NCBI RefSeq assembly: GCF_014117265.1
Contig: NZ_CP059833.1
Coordinates: 558,001-622,000 of the forward strand
Direction of reading: 5' to 3'
Length of the DNA stretch: 64,000 nucleotides
Source: Corynebacterium hindlerae
GTDB taxonomy: Bacteria; Actinomycetota; Actinomycetes; Mycobacteriales; Mycobacteriaceae
The notes below the pieces were generated by a model. The model did no database searches and had not been told where the DNA came from. It was given only the letters and a program-made list of their open reading frames with translations. Position numbers and translations under genes: made by a program. Positions 63,911 to 64,000 of the stretch are shown here, piece by piece. Every line of letters starts with the position of its first letter. The stretch's first letter is position 1.

Positions 63911-64000
63911 CCATACCTTGACCATCCTGCCGTGACCTGCCGTTTCCTGCCTCTTCCGGTAGGAAAAATAGTCAAAAAATAGTCACAAAACCACTCGAAC

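Overview
The window is a stretch of chromosome from a mycolic-acid-type actinobacterium, almost certainly a Corynebacterium; the species cannot be fixed from the sequence alone. The reasons are the gene content and order. There is a mycothiol S-conjugate amidase, a methionine/alanine importer pair (metP/metS), an aromatic leader peptide upstream of DAHP synthase, and a LysI-type permease. The block mfd - mazG - LpqU-like transglycosylase - eno - ftsB - DUF501 - ppx follows the order known from Mycobacterium and Corynebacterium. Most of the window is vertically inherited core genome, with no phage genes, no intact insertion sequence and no CRISPR array.

Layout. 1-5.8 kb: 3' part of metP, metS, typA (minus), a secreted protein, a DUF402 protein and an ArsC-like reductase. 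5.8-11.2 kb: a four-gene peptide/nickel-type ABC importer (minus). 11.5-14.9 kb: a thiamine-precursor ECF transporter (ykoE-ykoD-ykoC order) under a clear TPP riboswitch, with a P-loop kinase gene abutting its end. 14.9-19.4 kb: DUF2218, DUF808, a ZIP metal transporter and a tandem pair of related small proteins, followed by about 1 kb without genes that holds a repeat element. 19.4-30.3 kb: ychF, an AI-2E family exporter, rmuC-like, a DUF6542 membrane protein, ispH, xseA-xseB, DUF4245, glpX and fum. 30.3-34.6 kb: a GntR regulator divergent from an NRAMP transporter plus pxpA-pxpB-pxpC (5-oxoproline use). 34.7-40.4 kb: a TetR regulator with an MFS exporter, then a MacA/MacB-like export operon. 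40.6-48.4 kb: PIN-PhoH protein, a LysR effector-domain protein divergent from DUF5997, glyA, coaA, a flavodoxin-domain protein, uppS and the attenuated DAHP synthase. 48.4-52.7 kb: mca with a small membrane protein, DUF4307, greA with a lipoprotein, a Bax-inhibitor-1 family protein, a HIRAN-like protein and a tRNA-Leu. 52.8-63.7 kb: ppx, DUF501, ftsB, eno, LpqU-like, mazG, lysI, mfd and a TetR gene. 63.8 kb to the end: a tRNA-Gln.

The observation that known features explain least is a dispersed intergenic repeat: two long copies (about 18399-18612 and 28343-28581) and one core-only, reverse-oriented copy (43228-43327). Each carries two roughly 30-bp arms in inverted orientation, and each arm is itself a terminator-like hairpin with its T tract facing outward. 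The 28.3-kb copy also has 25-bp terminal inverted repeats, which makes it look like a miniature transposable element or a mobile bidirectional terminator. Other points are the kinase gene coupled to the thiamine transporter, a palindrome covering the ribosome binding site of the ZIP gene, a tandem lipoprotein paralogue that appears to have lost its signal peptide, and a tRNA-Leu(UAA) without a long variable arm.
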